From Bordetella sp. BOR01 (GTDB taxonomy: Bacteria; Pseudomonadota; Gammaproteobacteria; Burkholderiales; Burkholderiaceae_B): a stretch of 64,000 nt of DNA. Where the stretch lies: the NCBI RefSeq assembly GCF_019218885.1, contig NZ_JAHUWT010000001.1:558001-622000 (forward strand), written 5' to 3'. This document shows, piece by piece, positions 1 to 7,620 of the stretch (positions are counted from its first letter, which is position 1; every line of letters starts with the position of its first letter). Below the pieces are notes generated by a model. That model did not search any database. It was not told the origin of the DNA and saw nothing but the letters and a program-made list of their open reading frames with translations. The translations under genes were made by a program, and so were the position numbers.

Positions 1-834
1 CGCGAGTTCCTCGGTGGCAATCATGGACGTGGCGATGGGCACCACTTTGCGCTGCAGGCCGGCCAGGTTCGCACCGGTATAGCCGTTGGTGGCGATCACC
101 ACCTGTTGCGCACGCACTGTGCCGCGTGGCGTGGCGATCTCGTAGCCGCCAGCCTGTCGCGTGATGCGCTCGACCGGCGTGTTGCCGTGGATGCGCGCGC
201 CGGCAGCGCGCGCGGCGTGCAGCATGCCGCCATACAACTGCGCGGGTTGCAGGTGGCCGGCGCGTTCTATCAGGGCGGCGCCATGGTAGATGCGGGATCC
301 GATCTCGGGTTCCAGCGCTTCGCGCGGGATCATCCGCGCGTGCGATCCGGTGCAGGCGTTCAACTGCTCGATACGATCTTTCCAGGCCTCGCAGTGCTGC
401 GGCACCCACATGGTGGTAAGCCGGCCCGTCTTGTGCCAGCCGCACTGGATGTCGTGTGCGTCGATCAGCGATTCCAGGTAGGTCATGGATGCCGCGGCGT
501 CGCGCAGCCGCGCCGCCAGGCGCTGCTCGCGTTCCCGGGGGCTTTCGCCCACGGCGGCGAGCGCCTTTTTCTGCACGTTGACGCCGCCCGATACCTGTCC
601 GCCGGATCGCGTGCTGGCGCCCTGGCCAGGGCGGCCGGCCTCTAGCACCAGCGCGTCGATACCCGCCTGGCGCAGCGTCAAGGCGCAGCAGATGCCGGCA
701 TAGCCGGCGCCGACGATGACCACGTCGGCGTTGGCCGGCAGCGTATCGTCGCCGGGGTCGGGCGGTTCATAGGCTTCCCACCAATAGGGGCGCCGCTGGA
801 AATCCGGCGCGAAGATATCGGCTGAAGAGGCCAT
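1..834 (-). CDS. FAD-dependent oxidoreductase of the DAO/PuuB-OrdL type, C-terminal part missing
   Basis: Reading leftward from the ATG at 834-832 gives 278 codons that run off the window edge without a stop. After about 36 residues there is a dinucleotide-binding motif (VVIVGAGYAGI) and then an acidic LVLEAG at the end of the second strand. A GASTRSGGQ stretch follows, typical of the D-amino-acid oxidase, sarcosine oxidase and gamma-glutamylputrescine oxidase family, and an IATNGYT motif lies near the edge. These enzymes oxidise secondary or primary amines of amino acids using FAD. It starts 35 bp after hyuB on the same strand, so it is probably the third gene of the hyuAB operon. In that setting it could act on an N-substituted amino acid released by the HyuAB enzyme; this is inference. 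The C-terminal half is outside the window. Confidence 0.85.
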   Translation of the reverse strand, partial: MASSADIFAPDFQRRPYWWEAYEPPDPGDDTLPANADVVIVGAGYAGICCALTLRQAGIDALVLEAGRPGQGASTRSGGQVSGGVNVQKKALAAVGESPREREQRLAARLRDAAASMTYLESLIDAHDIQCGWHKTGRLTTMWVPQHCEAWKDRIEQLNACTGSHARMIPREALEPEIGSRIYHGAALIERAGHLQPAQLYGGMLHAARAAGARIHGNTPVERITRQAGGYEIATPRGTVRAQQVVIATNGYTGANLAGLQRKVVPIATSMIATEELA

Positions 835-869
835 GCGGGGCTCCTGGGATGTGGGTAAGGGTGTTGCCG

Positions 870-2882
870 TCAGGCGCGTGCCGCTGCGAATTCGTGCAGG
901 GACGCAAGCGGGGGCAGGTCGGTATAACGCTCGCTCAACTGCGCGTAGAGGCGATCGATGTCGGCCGCGCCGCCGTCGGCCGGCGGGGCCGTGCCGGCCA
1001 GCGCGGCGAACATCTGGTGCTTGACGAAATGCCGCCAGCTGACCGGGATGGCCGCCAGGATCCGCGTCATCGCGTCATAGCGTGCCGCCGTCCAGATGTC
1101 CTCGAACCGCGAACGCCCCGGGCCGTAGTCGAAATGCTCCACGTTGCCGGACTTGTCGCTGCGCAGTTCGCGCGTGGCGGCCTCGTCCACCGTCAGGTCG
1201 TCGCGCACCACCACGCCGTAGGCTGCGCGAGCACGGTGCGGCGAGACAAAACCGCAGTGCACGTCGTCCAGTACGCGTGCGATGGGGCGCTCGTACGGAT
1301 GTCCGTAGCCGCCACCGGCCGGTCCTTGAAGGCGGATGACATCGCCCGGCGCGCAATTGACCAGGTCGCTGTTGCGCAGCTCTTCGGGCTGTGCAGAGTC
1401 TGGGTTCTTGATGAAGCGCGAGTTGGCGCCCGCCTTGCCGCCCACCACTCCCCAGGCGGCCAGTTCCGAGCGATTGCGGTTGCGCGCGGTGACTACGCCG
1501 TTGGGCGCCAGCACCTTGAATTCCATGGTCGCGGCGTTGCCGCCGCGCAAGCGACCCGCGCCGCCGGTGTCGGGTACCAGGCCGTAGCGGATGATCTCGA
1601 TGGGCACTTCGGCTTCGTTGATTTCCACCGGTGTGTTCTTCAGGAAGGCGTTGTTGGCGCCGCAGCCTTCCACGCCGTCGTAGTCCGGTCCGCCGCCGGC
1701 ACCACCGCCGCAAGGCCCGATCGAGGACAGCACTTGGCGGCCTTCGCGGGTGGCCGTCTTGACGTTCAGCAGCGTCGAGCCGCCGGCGGGGCAGGCCGGC
1801 AGGCGGTTCGGTACGGCACGGTTGAAGACGCCGAAGGTGCAGGCCTGGATGACCGCCGCCATCAGGCTGCGCATGCCCACGGCCGCTGGCGCGTGTGGAT
1901 TGACGACCGAGCCTTCGGGCAGGACGGCGTTCATGGGACGCACCGAGCCGGCATTGAGCACATTGCGGGGCGCCAGCGTATGCATGACGTAGATCAGGCC
2001 CACCGTGATGACGGAATGGTGCCCGTCTCCGCCGGTGGGAACGTTCAGCGACGATGCAACCTGCGGATCGCTGCCGGTGAAGTCCAATTCAAGCTCGTCG
2101 CCGCGCACGCGCAGCGTGATGTGGATGCGGCAGGGGTAGCCGCCCACCGAGTCTTCGTCGGCGTATTCCGAGAATTCGTACTCGCCATCGGGAATGTCGC
2201 GTATCAGGGTGCGCGTCTGCTGCTCGGCGTAGTCCAGGATGGCTTCGGCCCCCTGCATGAATTCGTCAATGCCGAATCGGTCGATGATCTCGTGCACTTT
2301 GCGTTCGCCGACGTTCAGGGCGGCAATCTGCGCGTTCAGGTCGCCGTGGTTCTGGTCGGGCATGCGCACATTGACCTGCATGATGCGCAGCAGTTTCTCG
2401 TCGATGACGCCGTCGCGCATCAACAGCATGGGCGGGATGCGCAAGCCCTCCTGGTGCACCTCGGTAAGGGTGCGCGACAGCGAGGCCGGCACGGCCCCGC
2501 CCATGTCGGTATTGTGGATGTGGGTGCCCACGAAGCAGGCCAGCCTGCCTTCGTAGAAGACCGGTTTCCACAGGTGCATGTCGGGCGTGTGCGTAGAGAC
2601 GTAGCCGCTATACGGGTCATTGGTCAGGAAGATGTCGCCTACGCGGTAGTCGTCGAACATGGCGATGACCCGGCCGTAATCCAGGCCGGTGTACCAGGTG
2701 GCGCCGAATGTCTTGGGCGAGGCGAAGGTCTTGCCCGACGGGGTCATCAGCTGGGCGGAGAAGTCCTCGGTTTCCTTGACGAAGGTGGAATAGGCCGTGC
2801 GCATCAGCGTATAGCCCATGGCTTCGGCGGCGGCGGTGCAGTGATTGGCAAGCACCTGCAGGCGGAAATTGTCCACGGTCAT
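870..2882 (-). CDS. hyuB: Hydantoinase B / oxoprolinase beta-subunit family protein (HyuB)
   Basis: This 670-aa protein has the length and layout of the HyuB family (N-methylhydantoinase beta, 5-oxoprolinase C-terminal half, acetone carboxylase alpha relatives). It begins MTVDNFRLQVLANHC and continues with the family-typical GYTLMRTAYSTFVKETEDFS region, FLTNDPYSG at about residue 85, and the glycine-rich PCGGGAGGGPDYDG stretch at about 400. The family acts with HyuA in ATP-dependent opening of a cyclic amide or related reactions. The ATG at 2882 was chosen because an AAGGAG sequence lies just upstream, inside the end of hyuA; a longer reading frame to 3071 has no family similarity. It follows hyuA by 2 bp, so the two are translationally linked. 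The exact substrate cannot be read from sequence. Confidence 0.9.
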   Translation of the reverse strand: MTVDNFRLQVLANHCTAAAEAMGYTLMRTAYSTFVKETEDFSAQLMTPSGKTFASPKTFGATWYTGLDYGRVIAMFDDYRVGDIFLTNDPYSGYVSTHTPDMHLWKPVFYEGRLACFVGTHIHNTDMGGAVPASLSRTLTEVHQEGLRIPPMLLMRDGVIDEKLLRIMQVNVRMPDQNHGDLNAQIAALNVGERKVHEIIDRFGIDEFMQGAEAILDYAEQQTRTLIRDIPDGEYEFSEYADEDSVGGYPCRIHITLRVRGDELELDFTGSDPQVASSLNVPTGGDGHHSVITVGLIYVMHTLAPRNVLNAGSVRPMNAVLPEGSVVNPHAPAAVGMRSLMAAVIQACTFGVFNRAVPNRLPACPAGGSTLLNVKTATREGRQVLSSIGPCGGGAGGGPDYDGVEGCGANNAFLKNTPVEINEAEVPIEIIRYGLVPDTGGAGRLRGGNAATMEFKVLAPNGVVTARNRNRSELAAWGVVGGKAGANSRFIKNPDSAQPEELRNSDLVNCAPGDVIRLQGPAGGGYGHPYERPIARVLDDVHCGFVSPHRARAAYGVVVRDDLTVDEAATRELRSDKSGNVEHFDYGPGRSRFEDIWTAARYDAMTRILAAIPVSWRHFVKHQMFAALAGTAPPADGGAADIDRLYAQLSERYTDLPPLASLHEFAAARA

Positions 2883-2884
2883 GG

Positions 2885-4936
2885 TCACGACGCGGCTCCT
2901 TCGGAAGTGATGCGCAGATTGGCGTATTCGTCGACATGGCATTCGTGGGCGCAGGGAATCACGGTGGTGCAGTCGTCCTGCGTCACGATCGCCGGGCCGC
3001 TGAAGTGCTGGCCGGCACTCAATGCGGTGCGGCTGTACAGGTCCACATCGCGGAAATCTCCATCCAGCCACACGCGCAGCGTGCGTTCCGGCCGTGGCGT
3101 TCCGGGGCGCGGCTCGTGGCGCGGGAAGCGCGGCTTGTCGTTGTTGCCCGAGATCACCACGCGCAGGCTGACGATTTGCACCGGCGCATGCTCGTCGGCA
3201 TGCCCGTACAACTGACGGTGCATGTCATGGAAGGCCTGGCCCACCGCTTCGACATTGGTGGCCGCCAAATGGGCGGGGTCCAGCACGGTGTCGATCTCGT
3301 ACGATTGGCCGCGATAGCGCATTTCCGCCGAATAGACCAGTTCGGCCTGGTCGATGTGGCCCTGCTCTTGCATCAGCCACTGTTCGGCGCGCTGGCGCAG
3401 CGTGGCGTACTCATCGCGCACGGTCTGCAGGTTCGCCGGGTTCAGGTCCGTGTACACGGTTTTCAGGAAGTCGCTCTTCAGGTCGGCGATCAGGCCGCCC
3501 AGCGCGCTGAGCGTGCCGGGCGAGGGCGGGACGACGATCTCCTTGACCTTGATCTCGCGTGCCAGGAAGCAGCCCAGCATGGGGCCGGCGCCGCCGAAGG
3601 CCAGCACGGCGTATTCGCGCGGATCGATGCCGTAGCGCGACACCAGCCCGCTGACCTCGGCATACATGCCGGACACGGCGATCTGGATGATGGCTTCGGC
3701 GGTCTCTTCGATACTGCGGCCCAGCTTGCCGGCCAGTTCGCCGACCACCCGGCGTGACGCTTCGGCGTCGACTTCGACCGCCTGGTAGCCCAGGTCGGAA
3801 TGCCCGACCAGGCCGCAGCAGACGAAGGCGTCGGTGATGGTGGCGCGCGTGCCGCCGCGCCGGTAGCAAGCGGGTCCGGGGCGCGACCCGGCGCTTTCCG
3901 GGCCCACCTTCAGGACACCCAGCGGGTCTACCCAGGCGATCGAGCCACCGCCTTCGCCCACCGAGGACACCGACACCGACGGGATATGGATCTGGAAGTC
4001 GCCGATCAGTTCGCCCACGCCGTACGTCGGCTTGCCATCGACGATGACGGCGATATCGGCGCTGGTGCCGCCGATGTCCAGGCTGAGGCAGCGCGCAATG
4101 CCCGCGGTGGCCGCCACGTGGCTGGCACCGATCACGCCGGCCGCGGTGCCCGACAGAATCATCTGCACGCAGTCGCGCTTGCCCTGCTCGGCGGTCATGA
4201 CGCCGCCATTGGATTTGGTCAGGCGGGGTTCCGGCTTGACGCCGGCGTTGTTCAGGGCGCTTTGCAGCGAACCCAGGTAATGCGCGACCCGCGGCTGTAC
4301 ATAGCCGCCGATGACGGCGGTGACCGTGCGTTCGTACTCGCGGATGATGGGCCAGGTTTCGCTGGAGCAGGAAACCGGCAGGCCGGGGGCGAGCGATTCG
4401 ACGATTTCCTTCACGCGCAGTTCGTGGGCCGGATTGCGATAGGCGTGCAGCAGCGAGATGACAATGCCTTCGGCGCCGGCGTCGCGCGCCCGCCCGACGG
4501 CGTGCCGGACGCTTTCCTCGTCGAGCGGCTTGCGCACCGAGCCGTCCGGCCCCATGCGTTCGGCGACGCCAAAGACCATGCTGCGCTTGACCAGCGGTTC
4601 GGGGCGCCGCGACAGCAAGTGGTACATGTCGGGGGTCTTCAGACGCGCGAGTTCCAGCACATCGCAGAAATTCTCGGTGGTGAACAGCGCCAGTTTCAGG
4701 CCCTTGCGCTGGATGACGGTGTTGATCCCCACGGTCGTGCCGTGGGTGAAGTAGCTGATCTGCCCGGGCTGGATGCCGTAGCGTTCGCCCAGCATGCGCA
4801 CGCCGGCGATGACTTCTTCGCCCGGCTGGTCCGGACGGGAGAAAACCTTCAGGCTCTTGATTTCGCCGCTGTCTTCGTCAAACACGGCGAAGTCCGTGAA
4901 CGATCCGCCGATGTCGACGCCAACTCTGTACCCCAT
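2885..4936 (-). CDS. hyuA: Hydantoinase A / oxoprolinase alpha-subunit family protein (HyuA)
   Basis: This 683-aa protein of the HyuA family carries the two ATP-phosphate-binding signatures of the ASKHA fold: DIGGSFTD at residues 8-15 and SLDIGGTSAD at 285-294, with THGTTVG at 64-70. Members hydrolyse ATP to open cyclic amides (N-methylhydantoin, 5-oxoproline) together with HyuB, or act in acetone or acetophenone carboxylases. The ATG at 4936 has GGGAG seven bases upstream; an in-frame TTG 12 bases earlier is the alternative start. It is the first gene of a minus-strand operon with hyuB and an FAD oxidoreductase, and it faces an IclR-type regulator across about 105 bp. The gene pair is clear. 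Calling it an N-methylhydantoinase is only a context-based guess. Confidence 0.9.
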   Translation of the reverse strand: MGYRVGVDIGGSFTDFAVFDEDSGEIKSLKVFSRPDQPGEEVIAGVRMLGERYGIQPGQISYFTHGTTVGINTVIQRKGLKLALFTTENFCDVLELARLKTPDMYHLLSRRPEPLVKRSMVFGVAERMGPDGSVRKPLDEESVRHAVGRARDAGAEGIVISLLHAYRNPAHELRVKEIVESLAPGLPVSCSSETWPIIREYERTVTAVIGGYVQPRVAHYLGSLQSALNNAGVKPEPRLTKSNGGVMTAEQGKRDCVQMILSGTAAGVIGASHVAATAGIARCLSLDIGGTSADIAVIVDGKPTYGVGELIGDFQIHIPSVSVSSVGEGGGSIAWVDPLGVLKVGPESAGSRPGPACYRRGGTRATITDAFVCCGLVGHSDLGYQAVEVDAEASRRVVGELAGKLGRSIEETAEAIIQIAVSGMYAEVSGLVSRYGIDPREYAVLAFGGAGPMLGCFLAREIKVKEIVVPPSPGTLSALGGLIADLKSDFLKTVYTDLNPANLQTVRDEYATLRQRAEQWLMQEQGHIDQAELVYSAEMRYRGQSYEIDTVLDPAHLAATNVEAVGQAFHDMHRQLYGHADEHAPVQIVSLRVVISGNNDKPRFPRHEPRPGTPRPERTLRVWLDGDFRDVDLYSRTALSAGQHFSGPAIVTQDDCTTVIPCAHECHVDEYANLRITSEGAAS

Positions 4937-5003
4937 GGGTGCTCCCAAATCTGTGTCGCGGAGTTCGAAACCCGCTTGCAGGTTAGCCCAAAGCAGGCTA
5001 AAA

Positions 5004-5020
5004 TGTTCACTAGATGAACA
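5004..5020. promoter_or_regulatory. Operator-like inverted repeat between hyuA and the IclR regulator gene
   Basis: TGTTCA and TGAACA form a perfect 6-bp dyad with a 5-bp spacer (CTAGA), 21 bp before the IclR-type start codon and 67 bp before hyuA. A second, weaker dyad (CATTT with AAATG) overlaps the regulator's own start. Position and symmetry suit the binding site of the divergently encoded regulator. No binding data exist here. Confidence 0.5.
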
Positions 5021-5041
5021 AACATTTCATTTAGTGGTCAA

Positions 5042-5689
5042 ATGAATGATAATAGGTCGGTCCAGAGGTGTCTAGCGGTGCTGCGCAGTTTTCGCAGCGG
5101 GCCAGGGCAATCCCTGACGGCGCTGTCCAGGGCGGTGGAACTACCGCACTCGACGGTGCTGCGGCTGCTCAATACGCTGCAAAGCGAAGGCTATGTGCGC
5201 AAAGAAGGCACGCTGTGGTCGCTGACCCCGCAATTGCTGGAAATCGGGTTTGCGGCGCTGGCCAATACGGGGGTGAACGATTTCATCCAGTCGTCGCTGC
5301 AGGCGCTGGCCGACAGGTGCTCGGGCACCGTCAATATCGGCGAAAAGAGCAAGGACCAGGCCATCATCATTGCGCGCGCCAGCTCCGAATCCGAGCGGCG
5401 CAAGATCCTGGTCGTCAATCTGCGCGTGGGCAGTTCGCTGCCGCCCGGCACTGCGCTGTGCTCGGCGCTGGACTTGCCGGAAGACCAATGGTCGATCGCG
5501 CACTACGCCGATCGCAAGGTCACCACGGTTGGCATATCGCTGTTCACGGGGCCGGCGCGCAGCCTGTCGCTGGGGCTTTCAGTCAATGACGACGAATATT
5601 CTCGCCCGCGCATAGAAAGCGAGCTGCTGCCAGCGCTGCGCGTCAAGCGCGACGAGATTCGGCGGCTGATGCGATTGGGCGACGTGTAG
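5042..5689 (+). CDS. IclR-family transcriptional regulator
   Basis: This 215-aa protein starts with a winged helix-turn-helix typical of IclR proteins: NRSVQRCLAVLRSF at residues 4-17, then LTALSRAVELPHSTVLRLLNTL as the recognition region and a YVRKEGTLWSLTP wing. The remainder matches the effector-binding domain only loosely. It is shorter than the usual 250 aa or so: the stretch around VGSSLPPGTALCSALDL is present, but the C-terminal part is reduced. It is transcribed away from hyuAB and the FAD oxidoreductase with a dyad in the shared upstream region, so it probably controls that operon in response to its substrate or a product. The start is the first ATG; only a weak ribosome binding site is visible. 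Confidence 0.85.
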   Translation: MNDNRSVQRCLAVLRSFRSGPGQSLTALSRAVELPHSTVLRLLNTLQSEGYVRKEGTLWSLTPQLLEIGFAALANTGVNDFIQSSLQALADRCSGTVNIGEKSKDQAIIIARASSESERRKILVVNLRVGSSLPPGTALCSALDLPEDQWSIAHYADRKVTTVGISLFTGPARSLSLGLSVNDDEYSRPRIESELLPALRVKRDEIRRLMRLGDV

Positions 5690-5730
5690 GCAATGCCTGC
5701 GCTTGCAGGCCCGGGCAGCGATAGCGAGCC

Positions 5731-5761
5731 GCCAAAAAAGAAAGCCGCCCCGAAGGGCGGC
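5731..5761 (-). terminator. Rho-independent terminator of the 72-aa gene
   Basis: GCCGCCC and GGGCGGC (5744-5750, 5755-5761) pair around a CGAA/TTCG tetraloop. Read on the minus strand, the stem is followed by TTTCTTTTTT. It lies 20 bp past the stop of the small gene at 5781-5999. Confidence 0.8.
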
Positions 5762-5780
5762 AGAAATCAGGCAAGGAAAG

Positions 5781-5999
5781 CTAGCTCGTTCTGTACAGGG
5801 AAGACAGTAACGAACCCGCATGACCGTATGATTTCAAGCTCAGTTCTTGCATGTATTCACGCAATTCGTGTTCGGCCGACGTAGGTAGGGTGCGGCCCGA
5901 TTGCGAAACCAGTTGCTCGGCGGCCTGCAGGGTGCGTTGCGCCCGCGCCTCGGCTGAGTTGCGAGGAAGACCCGCTCGTCTTGGGTTAAGGGGGGCCAT
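5781..5999 (-). CDS. Small hypothetical protein, 72 aa
   Basis: I do not recognise this family. The case for a real gene is the signals around it: a strong AGGAG six bases before the ATG at 5999, a TAG stop, and a canonical tetraloop terminator just after. The product is basic at the N-terminus (MAPLNPRRAGLPRNSAEARAQ) and then has a helical, mildly amphipathic stretch (TLQAAEQLVSQSGRTL and HELREYMQELSLKSYG). No signal peptide, membrane segment or metal-binding cysteines are seen. Upstream on the same strand a TTGACT hexamer and an AT-rich stretch suggest its own promoter. It stands alone between the IclR regulator and the CoA-transferase operon, so context gives no function. Confidence 0.6.
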   Translation of the reverse strand: MAPLNPRRAGLPRNSAEARAQRTLQAAEQLVSQSGRTLPTSAEHELREYMQELSLKSYGHAGSLLSSLYRTS

Positions 6000-6191
6000 G
6001 AGAACTCCTGTTGAATCTCGGCCATGAACGTGGCTAAGAGACGATGATACTGAGCAACGTTTCAAAGTTTAAGTCAAGAAATGAAAATTGGCGCTATTTC
6101 ATTGGCTTATGGGGGCCAGGCAAAGAAAAGCCGTTCCAAAGGGCGGTTGCCGGACGCAAGCCGGCCTGCGGCCTGCCGGGTCCCGTTCACG

Positions 6192-6893
6192 CTATGGCTG
6201 GGTGCATGCGCGTCCCGCCGTGTCCAGCCGAATGGTCTGCACGCTGCCGTCGATCGATAGTCTTGCGCCGGTATTGCGCTGCAGGGTATCGATGTCCATG
6301 CCGGCTACCATCGAGCGCAGTACGAACCGGTGGTCCTTGATGTCTACGATGGCCCAGTTGGTGTAAACCGTATCCACCACGCCGGCCGCGGTCAGCGGGT
6401 AGGTGCAGGTTTCCAGCAGCTTGGGTTCGCCTGCCTTGGTGGTGTGTTCCATCATGACCAGCACCTTGCGCGCGCCCACGGCCAGGTCCATGGCGCCACC
6501 GATGGCCGGAATGGCGTCGGGCGCATCGGTAATCCAGTTGGCCAGATCGCCGTTGGCGGCCACCTGGAAGCCGCCCAGGATCGAGAAGTCGAGATGTCCG
6601 CCGCGCATCATGGCGAACGAAATGGTGTGCTCGGTGATCGACGCGCCGGGCAGCAGCGTAACGGCGACGCGGCTGGCGTTGATCAGGTCCGGGTCGATGG
6701 CGCCGCCTTCGGCGGCCGGGCCCATGCCCAGGATGCCGTTTTCGCTGTGCAGCAGGATTTCGCGGTCAGTGGGCAGGTGGTCGGAAACCAGCGTGGGCAT
6801 GCCTATGCCCAGGTTCACGGTGGCGCCTTCCGGGATGTCGCGCGCCACCAGCTGGGCGATCTGCTGGCGGTTCAAGGATAGCGGGTCGGTCAT
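6192..6893 (-). CDS. 3-oxoacid CoA-transferase, subunit B
   Basis: This 233-aa beta subunit of a class I CoA-transferase resembles PcaJ, CatJ and ScoB. Near the N-terminus it has NLGIGMPTLVSDHL, and at about residue 50 the SENGILGMGP motif whose glutamate carries the CoA thioester intermediate in this family. GGAMDLAVGARKVLVMMEHT is also family-typical. With subunit A it moves CoA from succinyl-CoA (or another donor) to a 3-oxoacid such as 3-oxoadipate or acetoacetate. The start overlaps the subunit A stop by four bases (ATGA), so the subunits are translationally coupled. It is the last gene of a four-gene minus-strand operon. The acceptor acid is not determined. Confidence 0.93.
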   Translation of the reverse strand: MTDPLSLNRQQIAQLVARDIPEGATVNLGIGMPTLVSDHLPTDREILLHSENGILGMGPAAEGGAIDPDLINASRVAVTLLPGASITEHTISFAMMRGGHLDFSILGGFQVAANGDLANWITDAPDAIPAIGGAMDLAVGARKVLVMMEHTTKAGEPKLLETCTYPLTAAGVVDTVYTNWAIVDIKDHRFVLRSMVAGMDIDTLQRNTGARLSIDGSVQTIRLDTAGRACTQP

Positions 6894-7561
6894 GTCGGGC
6901 TGCCTGCCAGAACGACGGATTGGACGAAGATGGCTTGGGTCATGACTTGCTCGGGTGGAATATCGCCAGCCTGCACGATCTGGTCGACCTGGGCGATGGC
7001 ATGCCGCGATGCCATGCACATGACGGGGTTGAAGTTGCGCGCGGCCAGCCGGTAGGTCAGGTTGCCGAAGCGGTCGCCCTGGTGGGCGCGCACCAGCGCA
7101 AAATCGGCCGGCAGGGGCTGTTCCAGCACATAGCCCTTGCCATCGATGACGCATGTCTGCTTGCCCTCGGCCATCCAGGTGCCGTAGCCCGTGGGGGTGT
7201 AGAACGGGCCCAGGCCCGCCCCGGCGGCTCGCATGCGTTCGGCCAGGGTGCCCTGGGGCACGCATTCCAGTTCGACTTGCCCGGCGCGGTACGCGTGGGC
7301 GAATATTTCCGAACGCGGCGGGCGGGGATGCGAACAGATCACCTTGCGTACGCGGCCGGCGGCGATCAGTGCGGCAATACCTCGTTCGCCGGCACCGGCG
7401 TTGTTGCTGATCAGGGTCAGCCCGGTGGTGCCCATGGCCAGCAGCGTGTCGATGAGCTCGAACGGAATGCCCGCGTCGCCGAAGCCGCCGATCATGACGC
7501 TGGCGCCATCGGGAATGAGCGACAGCGCTTCGTCGTGCGACGACTTGATCTTGTTGATCAT
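6890..7561 (-). CDS. 3-oxoacid CoA-transferase, subunit A
   Basis: This 223-aa alpha subunit of a class I CoA-transferase resembles PcaI, CatI and ScoA. It shows the family CoA-binding glycine motif GGFGDAGIP at about residues 24-32, then LTLISNNAGAGERG, and later the VRAHQGDRFGNLTYR block. It forms the active enzyme with the B subunit encoded next. The ATG at 7561 follows AGGGA. The gene lies 59 bp after the thiolase-like gene and overlaps subunit B by four bases. In this operon it probably activates or recycles CoA for the acid handled by the thiolase-like/OB-fold pair. Confidence 0.93.
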   Translation of the reverse strand: MINKIKSSHDEALSLIPDGASVMIGGFGDAGIPFELIDTLLAMGTTGLTLISNNAGAGERGIAALIAAGRVRKVICSHPRPPRSEIFAHAYRAGQVELECVPQGTLAERMRAAGAGLGPFYTPTGYGTWMAEGKQTCVIDGKGYVLEQPLPADFALVRAHQGDRFGNLTYRLAARNFNPVMCMASRHAIAQVDQIVQAGDIPPEQVMTQAIFVQSVVLAGSPT

Positions 7562-7620
7562 CGTGGTCCCTGTGTTGTGGTCGGCCTCATGCGGTCTCGT
7601 GGTGTCCCGGCTGCTGGACG

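Noticed and set aside
849-3215. A 788-codon open frame on the plus strand across hyuB
   Set aside because: It lies antisense to hyuB, has no family motifs, and arises from the high GC content. The minus-strand protein has clear HyuB blocks.
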